Positions 1 through 10,780 of a stretch of DNA of 64,000 nucleotides are shown in pieces. Within the stretch, counting starts at the first letter, position 1. Each line of letters starts with the position of its first letter. Location of the stretch: contig JARFXM010000008.1 of the NCBI GenBank assembly GCA_029532625.1, positions 620,001 through 684,000 on the forward strand. Reading direction: 5' to 3'. Under the pieces are notes generated by a model, which saw only the letters and a list, made by a program, of their open reading frames with translations, ran no database searches and had not been told where the DNA came from. A program made the position numbers and the translations under genes. This DNA is from Lomentospora prolificans (Eukaryota; Ascomycota; Sordariomycetes; Microascales; Microascaceae).

Positions 1-350
1 CACTTTATTCCAGCAGAGTCGGGTGGCTCGTCTGTCAAACTATGAGTGCGATGGGGCCAGGCACAATGGGATAGGAGCAGGACTTCGTCTGATGTACCTC
101 CCACCAAGCGCGGCGCCGTTGAGGGACGAGAGGGGGAACCAAGTGAACAAAAGAGGAGAGGGTTGGGTTTGCCGGGCTCAGACACCACTACCTTGTCGGG
201 AGCATCTTGTTAGACCAAACATGGGATAGGGGAATATTCCTATCCATTAGACAGAGGTCTTAAAACATGCTCATAACCTGTCAACCCATGTTCCCCCTCA
301 TCACTCTTCACTCGTCTGTATCATCTCCCTCCCTTCGCAAGTCTCATCCG

Positions 351-432
351 TCTTTTTTCTTTTCTTTTTTTTTTCTTTTTTTTCTCTCTCTTTTTTTCTT
401 TTTTTCTTTTTTTTTTTTTCTCTTTTTTTTTC
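351..432 (+). repeat. Long T-rich (polypyrimidine) low-complexity tract
   Basis: About 80 bases made almost wholly of T with scattered C. It translates to an F/L/S run in a meaningless small frame. This is a simple-sequence tract; no gene boundary can be tied to it. Confidence 0.85.
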
Positions 433-1233
433 TGCGATTTTGGGCTTGTTTGCTTTTCCGCAGCCTGACTCACACTCTTACCCCTGCTCTCCCAGCCAGC
501 CAGCCACTCCGTGGATTAGGAATGCCGCGCTTGCCCGCCAGCTATTCAGAGACAAGTCACGAGATCTACTGTAGGTTCGAGGCCTCACAGCCAGCCGATT
601 CCCTCCCTCCTTGAAGCGTCAACATGGCGCTTGTCTGAGGTGCATTCCGACCCGCTCAGAATGATGGCGGCAGATGGGCGGTGTGGCTTTCCTGGGAACC
701 CCCTCGGCTATCTTTATTTGAAGCAGCATAGCATATAGCACGCCTCACTTTGCAAGGGAGGCCAGACCGTGCTTCAGTGTGTGTCTTCTGTATCGCCATG
801 CGTGCTTCCAGGGGTGAGGGGTAATCATATCGAGCAACGGCGTCGATCTTGGGCTCTCCCCAAGATGTATTATGCCAAGCTTTGCTCTTCTCCATGCACC
901 CTGTTAAACATATGCCGATTTTAGTTGTCTTGGAGAATCGTTCACTCCAGTTCAAAGAATGCGAAAGCTGGCGGCCCCATCTTTTCGCCCTCACGAAGCT
1001 TTGACCAGCTTAGCCCTTCTTTTCAGCTCAAGCTCATGGCTCGCAGGATTCAGTGAGACACACCACCTGCATCCTCAACGGGCGAGGAGAGGCCCTACAT
1101 ACTCTGAGAATAGTAATACGGCAGCAAGCACAGTCCACCCCTTGAACTCCGATGAGCTCACCAGTCATCATCAGACAGACAGGCCACAACAGCCAACGAA
1201 CCATGGCGGCTTTAACGTTGTGCCCTGATGGGC

Positions 1234-1252
1234 AAAAAAAAAAAAAAAAAAA
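1234..1252 (+). repeat. A19 homopolymer
   Basis: Nineteen consecutive A in gene-free sequence. It is a plain homopolymer and length-variable by nature. Confidence 0.85.
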
Positions 1253-2243
1253 CGTGGACCTAGCCACTGCTCTCAGCGCTCTGCGTCGAGCGTAGATTTC
1301 CCTTAATTCTCACTGTGGTGCTGCTGATCTGCCAGGGGCAATTCCCCTTATTTCCATTGGGCCAGGCCAGGGCCCCTGTGCCAACGAATAGTCCCCGCCT
1401 AATACATGGCCTTGACCTCAAGCTCCACCACTCCAACGGTGTTTCATCAGCACAGGACCCTCATCCAGCGCTGCTTTGGTGCCTTTTTTTCTTTTCCTTT
1501 TTTTTCGCTCCTGCGCTCGGTCTTCAGCCGACATCAATGTGTTTCCAATCAGCCAGGGCCAGGATCCCCCCAGCATTTCCAGTCCCAAAGAGGAAGCTGC
1601 AAGATGCTTCTTTTCGCGCTCGGAGAGAGACCTCATGTGTACCTTCGTATGCGCAATACAAGACCATAGACAGAGCCACGGGCGGCTACCATACCCGTTG
1701 CTATCCTAGACGACCTACCACCCATATGGGATGACGTTCCATCGTGGGAGCTTCCCAGGATCTCTCTAACATCGCCCGAAGCGCTGGTGGGAAATGTAAG
1801 GGGCCTTGTGCGGTCGGCCCTGACGGCCAGGATGCAGCAGTCCAATAGGCCTACTTTAGACATGGCCAGGGTAGGAAGATATCGTGAGCCTTTCTTTTAC
1901 AAGACGAGGTGGGTGAGATATATATTCTGGGTTATCTACCCTATATATTGTGGAGAGGAGAGAGGGTCTGCTTTGGAGTTTACCCAACCTCACCAGTTCG
2001 CGGCTCCCCGGATTCCTTTCGCTTCTCTTTTTTACGCTCCTTCATTTCCGTGCTTGCCCTTTGTAAATATCGTATCCTGCTGAGCAGGCCATTCGTTTCT
2101 GGAAACCACTTTCTTTCATCTCTTTGAACAGCAGATGGGACGTCTTTATCTAGGTTCTTGTTGAAACACTTTCCTTCTCTTCCACCGTCCTTTTAAAACA
2201 TCAGAAGACCTTTCGTGATACTCTACAGAGCCGGTATCAAACC

Positions 2244-4219
2244 ATGATCACCAAACTTTCTGTCTTTTTGGCTTCCGTCAACGCCATTGCCCTCGCCGGT
2301 CCCGTAACGGTATCGAGGGCCGTTGACCAGCTCGACCAGGCCGCCTTTGCAGAAGCCCAGCAGCGAGATGGAACAGCTACTAGAGCTTTCTCCGATGCCC
2401 AGATCACCACCAGCGACGGACGCTGTCTCTTCGTTGATTTACTCTCCGGCGACTTTAGGGCCAACCTTGGTCCTCTGCAAGTAGCTGCCTGTGGAAGCAC
2501 CGATGGCCAGGGCTGGGACGTTATTACCGCCGGCAAGCACAATGATCAAGCCGGCGCTGCGCTCCTGGTCAACACGTTGGTATGTTCGCCCTCCCGTTAC
2601 CTAGTACCGTTTACAAACCTATTAACTCAAGGTTTCTCTAGTCACAAGCTTGCGTCAACTTCGATCCAAGGAGGGCGGCTGGCGACCAAGTCAACCTCTT
2701 CTCTTGCGGTGGTCGAGCCGATGGTGGCGGCGAGGTTACTAACTCGCAGCTCTTTGCCTTTGGCGGAGGTGCAGGTCCCCTTGCGTTGAGCCCCCAGAAC
2801 GCTAATGGGCGATGCCTGACTGTCAACAGAGACGTTGTTGGTATTGCTGCGTGTGACGCTGCCGACGAGAATCAGGCCTTTACTATTGTTGGTGCTGTTG
2901 GGGGAGCTGGAGGGGAAGACGATGAAGATGATGCCCGAGATGATGTCGAGGCGGGCATTGATGATGAGGCTGGTAGTGACGACAATGTAAACAACGATGA
3001 GGATGAGGTTGTTGGCGGCGGCCAAGGTAGTAACAGCACTGAAACCGTTGCCGGAGACAACGGCGGAAACGGCCAAAACAGTGGGCAAGGAAACGGCCGT
3101 GCCAATAACAAGGGCAACAACAGAGGCAATGGCAGGGGAACTCAGGGTAATGGTCGCGGTCGCGGAAATGGCAGAGGCCGTAACCGAGGACAAGGAGGAA
3201 ACAACCAGGGGGACTGCGGCCCCGGTCGCATCGTGACAGTGACCGAGACCGTTCAAGCCCCGGCTGCAACTGACACTGGCGCTGCCGCCCCCGACTCTGC
3301 TGCCGAGGCTGGAACTGACGCCGCGACTACGGAAACTGCTGCTGCTACTGCTACCGATGCTGAAGAGACCCCAGCGACGACCGTGGCTGACGACAACAGC
3401 GAAACCGGCGTCACCGACGGTGCCAATACTGCGCAAGAGACTGGGGCTGCATCCGTTAGCGAGGAAGCCACCCGCATGACCTCTGCGCCCAGCGAGGCTA
3501 CTGATGGTGCTGCCATCGACGGTGTCCCTGCTGTCAACCCTACCGAGGAGGTCCCTGTCTCTCGAGCTGGAGGCACCCTCAACCCTACGGCTGCCGCCGA
3601 GGCTCACGAGTTCGACGAGACCGCCACTCGCGCGTTTACCGGCGTGCAGATCCGCTCTCCCCAAGGCCAGTGCCTGTTCGTCGACCCCACCGCTGGGGAC
3701 TTCAGGCAGAATCTCATCCCCGTCCAGCTCGTCGACTGCACGGGTAGCCCCAACGAAAAGTTCGATATCATTACTGCCGGCAAGCACAACAACGCCGGCG
3801 GCTCTGCGCTCATCGTTAGCAGCTTGGTAAGTCTAGGGCTCGCGGTCCATTTTCTTTTTTTTTTTTTTTTTTTTTTTTGTTTGTGCTAACATGATACTAG
3901 ACCAACGGTTGTGTTAGTTTTGACGGGCGACGACAGGCTGGAGATACCGTCACCATCTTCTCGTGCGGAGGCCGTGCTGCTGGAGGTAAGCTACATTCAC
4001 TATCTTCTTCTCCGGCTTTCTGGAACGTGGTGCGCTAACAGACCTGGATCAGAGGGTGAAACCAACTCGGGACAGCTGGTCCCATTCGATGGTGAGACTG
4101 AGCTCGCTTTTGCTCCTGTGAGCGAGAACGGCCAGATTTGCCTCGTTGATGGCGAAGGGCGTGTTGATTCTGCGACTTGCACTGGTGATGGCTCGCAGGT
4201 ATTTACCATTGTTGCCTAA
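2244..4219 (+). CDS. Secreted two-repeat lectin-like protein with Gly/Asn/Arg-rich linker
   Basis: Four exons fit the frame: 2244-2579, 2642-3826, 3901-3985 and 4053-4219, giving about 590 residues. Residues 1-18 form a signal peptide ending in ALA, so the product should be secreted or wall-bound. Two homologous units follow, one at the N terminus and one at the C terminus. Each runs from a TATRAF start through CLFVD, GDF, ITAGKHN, C-V-FD and FSCGGRA, and closes with a Q-[AV]-F-T-I-V motif, which recalls the QxW-type close of ricin-B-like beta-trefoils. Between them lie an acidic D/E stretch, a G/N/R-rich stretch with RG-type repeats, and an A/T/E-rich stalk. Both units carry a phase-0 intron at the same place, which points to duplication of an intron-containing exon pair. 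Function is unknown; a carbohydrate-binding surface protein is an inference. Confidence 0.72.
3851..3878 (+). repeat. T28 tract inside intron 2
   Basis: A run of 28 T lies within the intron at 3827-3900 of the lectin-like gene, ahead of a GCTAAC branch-like site and the ACTAG acceptor. It acts as an extreme polypyrimidine tract. Confidence 0.8.
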
Positions 4220-5087
4220 CCAGCATAAGCAAGGAGGCCGTGAGGTGATGGTTAGCTGTGGGTGCTAGCTATCTTGACGTTTTTTCTACCCTTTTGTATT
4301 ATATATTTTCATGAAATGCAACACCTCGGGAATCCGAACTGTTTAGCCCGCCTTTCATCCTTCTACTTGGTTGTTGGTGGTAAGACTGCTTTGAAGCGAG
4401 CAGGATTGGTCTATACATGCAAGGAAAGGGGTACATGGGAATATTTGAATGAGCTCAGAGGAGTCCAAATGAGATCAAATTGAACTAATTCAATGATACA
4501 CTTGCTGGCTATAGAGCTGGACTAAACCAACCTCTGTGAACAGTCGAATCCCATCTCGACGAGAAAGCCGCGCGCCGGAAACGAAACAATCATGCCCGCT
4601 GATTGAAACGAGTCTTGGCGGGAAGCTTTTTCTCGATCGAGTCAGAACTTAACGGGCGTGGAAGTTGAAGTAGGAGAAAAGAAAAACATTGGCAAACCAA
4701 GAAAAAAAGAAACAAGCGTTGACTCCCTTCCTGCCTCCTTTGGTGATTGACTATTCGTCAGAAGAATCATTTTCGTCGTAATCCGTCATATCGTGGATCA
4801 TTGCGTGATATAAATGCAAACACTGATGGCCGGGGATATAACAAGTCCCTTTCCTGACTGACGGTATTGGCCTTGTCGTCGTCGGATTGTATGCTCATAA
4901 GAGAAAGCAAGACTTTAGCGCAGAAATGTTGAGATGCGTGACTTTGAATTAGAAAACGGCCCGACTGAAAAGAATAACAGGTCGGAAAAATAAAATGAAG
5001 AAGAAGAAGAAGAAGACGAAGAAGAAGAAGACGAAGAAGAAGAAGAGCCAAATGAACCGCACAGCAGTGGTGATAAAGCCTGGCTAA
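4220..5087. other. Convergent intergenic region
   Basis: This separates two convergent genes, the lectin-like gene (+) and the deaminase-like gene (-), and should hold both 3' UTRs. The first part is AT-rich. Near its end is a GAA/GAC trinucleotide tract (4997-5046). No further gene is seen. Confidence 0.5.
4997..5046 (+). repeat. GAA/GAC trinucleotide microsatellite
   Basis: About 50 bases of tandem AAG/GAA triplets with two interspersed GAC units. It lies about 40 bases beyond the inferred stop (5088-5090) of the deaminase-like gene, so on that gene's strand it is a TTC/GTC repeat in the 3' UTR. Confidence 0.85.
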
Positions 5088-6848
5088 TCAGGGATAGTCA
5101 ACATAATCAAAGAAATCCCTAACATGGTCGAGGTCCCAAAAATGGGATACGAAGGTATCGTCCTGTCCATTGGGAGGATGTTCTTCGCTCTGGAGAACTA
5201 CGGCTCGGAGGCCTCCATCGAGTTGGTCGGTATTCTGTGTTCGAACGCGCTTGTCTCGACGGCTGCCGTAAGATTCTTCGGTCTCATCACGGCCGCGCTT
5301 TCGAACCTGGACCCTGTTGTTTCGACCGGTGCTATCCTAATTGTACCTGTCACGAACACACGAGGGGGTCGAGAGAACGGGACTAGAACGGGGTTTAGGG
5401 TAGGGTGTGGCCTCTCGAATCAGGATTGGGCCTGTGTACTCGTACTCATAAATATGCCTCTGCGTTTCGGCAGAGACGGGAGCAGGCATGGCATCGGGCG
5501 TTGGCAGGTTGGGAGACTCCTTGCCATGATCGTCGGCCAAATCTTCGGATTCTTCTCCAGCGTAATCAGTCGAGCTATCAGTTCCATGCCCAAGAGAATC
5601 AGGCTCAACTTGAGGGTGATTGTATCCACCCTCGAACCCATTAAATTCGATAGAAGGGATTGGAATGTCTGCGGGGTCCTTTGGGGAGCGAGGCTCACTA
5701 GGAGCGAGGAGTTCCCCCGCGGTGTATGGAGGAGATTTGGAATGGAAGGAAGGCCCAGAATAGAATCCGAGCTCGCTGATTTCCTCGACGCTAGAGTCAG
5801 ACTCGTAGCCCGTGGCGTCCGGGTCCGTAGTGGACGTATCGTGGACGTGGGAATCTGTAGGATCTGGTTCAGACCTAAGCTTTGGCAGAACTGGGGAGCT
5901 AGGAACTGGAAGGGAGATGTCTTCCTCATCCTTCACATCAATACCACTGGATTTGTCGCTAATCGTAGGTGAAGCTCGGGGCTGGGTGGCTTCACGGAAG
6001 CCCTTGACGTCGCTCTCATAATCCTCGGGATGGTGTGGTGAAATCCGGCTCGCCCAATTAGCCGCCTTGAGCATTGGCGAGGTCGCGGATAGCTGGACCT
6101 CTAGGTTAGAGGCATTTATAGCCTCAACAAGTGGGCCGCGGAATTGTGGCGGGATTTTGGCAATGACCTCCGTGTCGAACTCGAGGACCTTTGAGTTTTC
6201 GGACTCCGGCCGCACCGGGTTAACGCCAAGAGCTTCTCCACATTGCTCCACGTCCTTGATCAAGCCTCCAGTGTGGATGGCGATGTGAATATTCGCGAAG
6301 AATGAGATAAACCGCACAAACTTCTCACATAGGCCGCACGGCGAGCGTGTGATGTGGATCTGTAGGTTGGGCTTATTCTGGCCCCAGTTGTGCCTGCGCA
6401 CCATGTCGAAGTGGTCAAGAGTCACATCGGTGAAAGTCTCGGGCTGCCCGTCAACGAGCCTCAGCAGCGACCATACGGCGAAGGCTGCCAGCTTCTTCTC
6501 GGTATGCGAGCAGTGCCAGTGACCCGGCTTCGACCACCCAGCTCGGCCGTCAAATGGGCTGCCCATCTTTAGCCCCATGATCTGCCCAATGTGTCGGGCC
6601 TTTTGACTCCAGTCAGGAGTAATCACCATATCGGCACCGATGGGGTGCCCAACACCACCGGAAAAGGTGACGGCGAGGATCTCCTCCTCGTTTCCTTTCT
6701 GCATTGCAAGGACCCCAGCCACTCGGTTGTTGGTCATGTTGAGCCTTGGACCATCAAACGAGCCCAGTAGACCGTAGACGTTGATACTGCTTCGAGTCCA
6801 CTCGAAGCGGAGCTTGGACATGCCATGCTTTACATTGGCACCAGACAT
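5088..6848 (-). CDS. Cytidine-deaminase-fold protein, putative zinc deaminase
   Basis: The ATG at 6848 opens a 503-residue frame ending at a TAG (5337-5339). The same frame then stays open for 82 more codons to a TGA at 5088-5090, and those codons encode a basic, coding-like tail (VRKRGRDETEE onward). A 48-nt GT-AG intron at 5314-5361 would remove the TAG and give about 570 residues; this is inferred. The N-terminal 200 residues show a deaminase core: a strand (EEILAVTFSGG), then H115-T-E117 at the start of a helix, a strand (LQIHIT), P170-C-G-L-C174 starting a second helix, and a further strand (ANIHIAIHTG). H115, C171 and C174 would bind zinc and E117 would act as proton shuttle. The rest is acidic, S/P-rich and probably disordered. 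Substrate is unknown: free nucleoside, RNA, DNA or none. I cannot place it in a named deaminase family. Confidence 0.68.
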
Positions 6849-7974
6849 TGTGGCTAATGTCTTGAAAGTTCTGTGAATGGAGTGTCAGTGGCTATGGTCT
6901 GCCTAGGCACGGCATCTCGGTAGAGTGTATTTACCGAATTTTTGATAAATTGAGTAGATTGGCGATTTGGAATTGCTCGACTGGAGGATGAGATTTGGCA
7001 ATGAAGCTTACTACATCTCTTTTTCATTAGCATAGTCGACTGATGGCATTCAAGGTATCTGAGAGGAAACTGTACGAGATGAACACTAGGACCGGCCTAG
7101 TTGATGGGAAGTGGGTAGTGGTAGGATCAAGAACAGAAATGTTGCTGGTAAGAAGGGTTACTCGTATGGGTGTAGATGAAGAAGAAAAGAAGGAAACGAT
7201 GGAAATGATATATGGAAACGAAGTAGACTGTGGGGACGATGAGAGTTGAGAGAGTGGACGTAGTCGTGAGAGGTTCTGCCCTTTTATGCGTAGATTTATC
7301 AAGGAGGGTGTCATTCGGAAGAGCAGAGGTAGAAATGAATGACAGCGCTATAGAGGCAACGTTTTGAATAAGAAAGTATCAATGGCTGGTTCTCAATAGA
7401 TGCGATGTCGGTTGGGTTGGGAAGTCGCAACGGGGTGAATGGGCATCGCAGGACAGAATTTCGCCTCGTCCACGCTGTACCGTTGGAAGATGAGGAAGGT
7501 CCCGGGAACCGAGTACCGAAGGACATAGACAGGATCGAAAGAAGGTGCCTGACACCCACAGTGAGCGAGAGTACTGATGCTAGACCCCGAGGGAGGTACG
7601 CTCTCTTCTATTCACACCACAGCCTCATGAAACCTACAAACTCCGGGTTGGCAACACCGTCAAGATATTAGATGGTCCAGCCTAGGATGCAATGGGTTAA
7701 GTCTGGCCGTCATCGACAACAGACGAGACCTGAACCGCGGTTATAGATGGTATCCATACACTTAGCGAAAATCACAGCAAGCAGCAACATGCACCCAAAC
7801 GATATAGGGCCACAAACAGGAGAATTTACTGTGTCAAAGTCGAGGTATGTGAACATGTCTTATGACGGCATGAAAATGCTAACCTGCCAACCTTTTAAAA
7901 ACCGTGTACGCCATCCTCGATGTAAGTGACCAGATGCCATGGTAGCAAATCAATATCAACCTGACGTTAACACC
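6849..7974. other. Intergenic: 5' region of the deaminase-like gene and 3' region of eS19
   Basis: Small open frames here (for example 7027-7314 on the minus strand) are S/L/T-rich, as expected of a CT-rich 5' UTR and promoter read as protein. A TTCACAG acceptor-like site at about 6876-6882 on the minus strand could end a 5' UTR intron. No separate gene is supported. Confidence 0.45.
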
Positions 7975-8886
7975 TTACTCATCATCATCCTCATCCTCCT
8001 CCTCGGCCTCGAAGACGGTTTGCGCGATACCTGCGTCCATGTTAATGACAGGTCTGGGTGCATACGGAATAGATGACTGGATAGATACGTACGGTCAAGA
8101 TCACGCTGACCAGCCTGGGTAATCCTGCGGCCACCCTTCTCCTCATCCTGCTCGAGGACACCAATCTTCTCGAGGGCCTGAACGATCTTGCGGTCGACGC
8201 TGCCGGAGGCGTCAACGTGCTTAGAGGGACGAGAGCCTCGGTTCTTGGCGGAACCGTGGACCTTTCGGAGACGGCCAACGCCAACGGTCTTGCGGAGGTA
8301 GACATGGCGGGCGACGGAGGCGGCGCGGACGTAGAACCAGTCAATGTCCTGAGGAGGGAGCTCCTTGGCAGGGCCGGTCTTGACGAGCTCAACCCATCCT
8401 GTCATCAAGCGGTTAGCACCTGCTCAACGCTCACCCTAGCGCAGAAGACGGGCAATTACAAGGGCGGAGCGAGGGGAATGAGGTTGATACGAACCAGGGA
8501 TGGGGAGCTTGCCCTGGCGCTTCAGGAAAGCCGCGTAGGCATTGATGAACTTTTGCGCCTGGAGACAAGGGAAACCCATGAATTAGCATTATTCCGTCAT
8601 CAGAAGTCTTTCGACTCCCTCGCGCCTGCTCCTGATCCTGAGACAAAAGATTGCAACATCTTTCTGGCTGTTCTCAGCGCAGAGATATGAACCCGTCCAC
8701 GGTTGTCAGGCCGTGCCGTCGAGATTGACCAAGAGGAACTCAGTCGAGGCAATGTGCCCAGGGGGCAATCATAAATCGCAGAAGTGCATGCTAGTTGTTC
8801 TATTGCGTGTCCGGTACGAAACTGGCCGCAGGGAGATTTTGAGGTTAACCTACTTCGACGTCGCGAACAGAAACTCCGCCAGGCAT
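7975..8886 (-). CDS. rps19: 40S ribosomal protein eS19 (Rps19)
   Basis: Four exons assemble into about 152 residues: 8854-8886 (only 11 codons, MPGGVSVRDVE), 8495-8558, 8093-8398 and 7975-8030. The product follows the eS19 family along its whole length: VRDVEAQKFINAYAAFLKRQGKL, PGWVELVKTG, the DWFYVRAASVARHVYLR core, VGRLRKVHGSAKNRGSRPSKH, and IVQALEKIGVLE followed by GGRRITQAGQRDLDRIA. eS19 belongs to the small subunit head and is needed for 18S rRNA 3'-end maturation. The tail is acidic (runs of E and D), common in fungal copies. The tiny first exon and the 295-nt first intron make this gene easy to mis-start; the internal methionine at 8408 is not the start. Intron 2 uses a weak donor (GTTCGT). 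Confidence 0.95.
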
Positions 8887-9372
8887 GTTTGCGGTATTGA
8901 TCTGGGAAGATGGGTTGGTGGTTGGTCGGTTGTCAGTTTGGTGATGTTGAAATTCCCAGACAAAGTGGAAGTTGAGCTCGAAAAAAATTATTAAAGTGGT
9001 GTTGCAAGTCTTGGCGGGGCTTACTTGATCTAGGGTTTGGCCCCTCCCAATTAAGTGCCTTAGTCATCAGAGAGCCGTTGCCTCTGATCTGAGGGATTCA
9101 GTTATTCAAACAGTGCGATATTTATCATGCATGAAGGGAGCAGCCTCTCGAGATGGCCGGAGGGGGGAAAACCTCATAAACTTCTAGTATGCCACAAGGA
9201 GCAGATCACTTAGGTCGCCAATGAACAAAATATTCTTCATGAACAGTATTTTTGCGATATATGGTACAAATCATCCCTATGCGCCTAAATGAAGCCATGG
9301 TCTGGCTCGCTCCATGCATGCGAACTTCCTCACTCAAGCGTCCAAAACTGTAAACATAGCATATGTGCTGCC
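8887..9372. other. Intergenic between Mdm10 and eS19 genes
   Basis: This stretch contains the eS19 promoter and the downstream region of mdm10, both transcribed leftward. It is AT-rich with no recognisable coding frame, RNA gene or repeat. Confidence 0.45.
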
Positions 9373-10780
9373 TCAGGACGAGTACTGGATTTCCAATCCC
9401 AGCGTCCTAAACGGCTGATCCGGCCTGTGGAGGTCGATCCCGCTCCCAATGCTATAAAGTAGCGCCTTCACCCTGCCTTCCCACAAGATCCCTATCCTCG
9501 AATTCTGGCTTATCCGCGCCTTAATCACCCCGCTGTACTCTTCCTCCTCTGCCTTCTTGGCCGGCTCAGTCTTTTCCACCGTTTCGGTAGCCTTTGCTGC
9601 CGGCTCATCGAGTCTCCACTCTAGCTTGGCCTGCAAGCTCCGACTCCAGGCCTTTGCGACGGCGGGGTCCATATTCACAAGCCCACTTATAGAGGGACCA
9701 GGCTGCTGTGGTGAGGCCTCAGCAGCCTCGACGCTTCGCAGGAAATCCTTGCGCCAAAGCTCCATCCCTACGGACCAATTACTTTCGTAGCTGTAGACGT
9801 TGAAGTCGAGCATCGTCGCAAGGCTGCAGTGCCGGCCCGCCACGACGGAGTAGCTCGCACGAATACTGCCCATGAGCGGATTTAGCGTTACTGTCGCGGT
9901 AAGCGGTGTGCCCCTGTAGGATGGAAGAGTTGCAAAACGCAGGCCGCAGCTCACACCGCCCGACTTATTGAGCGTTCCGTAGTAAATCTCTCCTCCGGCT
10001 GTGAAGCGGCCGTATATCCGCTCCCGATCCGTACCATTTCCGTTTGTCGGGATCGGGGCTTCTGAAGCGCCACCGTTGGAACCCTGGGGTTCCTTTGCGT
10101 CTCCACCAAAGTTGTAGACACCTCTTAGACCCAGAAGCCCGCCGTCCGAAGATGCCAGCCCTTCAACAGCGTACTTCCCGACGTCATACTGCGCGAGACC
10201 TAGCAAGGACCCCCTGTTCTTAAGCGTCTTCGACGATACGGCCCTGAGCTGCAGCTGCAGCCCCGACGAAAATCTCTTGACAACAAGCGCTTCGAGCAGC
10301 GACTGAGGAAGATATAACCTGCCGTACAACAACGATGGTCCTTCCTCCACAGTCAGCTGTAGCGCCTTGACCGGGTCGCGCCTATGAAGCTGTCGCAAGG
10401 GCCGATAGCCGCGACATAATACTGGGAGAGAGAGCGTTTCGGACTGAGGTTCAAAGTGGTCCTTGAGAGGAACGGAAGAGTAGAGGTAAGACACAGAGCC
10501 GTCTACGATGCCGACCGAACCGAGCTGGTAGGAGGTAGCAAAGTGGGGTGTGGCGAGAGAGGAGAGATTCAATCGGAGGCCTTGGGGCGTAGAGAAGCAG
10601 AGAAGTTCTATGAGAGAGCAGTTCGCGTTAGGTACCATAGGAATATAAAGACGTGATCATAGGGAGGTCGGCTGGAGACATACCATGTGCGGTCGAGTTC
10701 AATGTCGAGTAGGAGTTATCCTGGCTCCAGCCTGTTGCGTTGTAGAAGGCGTTTTGGACGTAAACCATAAACTCCCTCAT
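9373..10780 (-). CDS. mdm10: Mitochondrial outer-membrane beta-barrel protein Mdm10
   Basis: Two exons, 10684-10780 and 9373-10607, give about 443 residues, the usual size. The start MREFMVYVQNAFYNATGW followed, across the splice, by HELLCFSTPQGLRLNLSSL and TPHFATSYQLG is the conserved Mdm10 N terminus. The body alternates short amphipathic strands typical of a 19-strand VDAC/Tom40-class barrel, and the end (FRTLGLEIQYSS) fits a C-terminal barrel strand. Mdm10 anchors the ERMES tether between ER and mitochondria and also joins the SAM complex in Tom40 assembly. A low-complexity insert rich in K, E and A (about residues 355-375) and a G/S/N-rich loop near the middle look like fungal-specific loops. 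Confidence 0.93.

Larger units (their letters stand above)
1..2243. other. Gene-free left flank and promoter of the secreted lectin-like gene
   Basis: No reading frame here looks like a protein. The stretch holds a long T-rich tract (351-432), a CAGCCAGCCAGC motif near 492-505, a 19-base A run (1234-1252), TATA-like AT-rich sequence near 1917-1950, and a CT-rich tract near 2165-2195 just before the ATG at 2244. The last two look like the core promoter of the downstream gene. Confidence 0.5.

Noticed and set aside
2642..3787. Long minus-strand open frame (381 codons) opposite the lectin-like gene
   Set aside because: It is the mirror of the sense gene's Gly/Ala/Thr-rich codons, has a Ser/Val-rich composition without any family motif, and the sense strand has a signal peptide, introns and repeated domains.
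5124..5972. Plus-strand frame of 282 codons over the 3' part of the deaminase-like gene
   Set aside because: It is exactly codon-antiparallel to the minus-strand frame. The minus strand carries the deaminase core and the coding-like tail, so this is a shadow.
8559..8853. Possible box C/D snoRNA in intron 1 of the eS19 gene (a CTGATGA string near 8595-8601)
   Set aside because: Ribosomal protein introns often host snoRNAs, but the C box is imperfect, and I could not find a paired D box and terminal stem at proper spacing.
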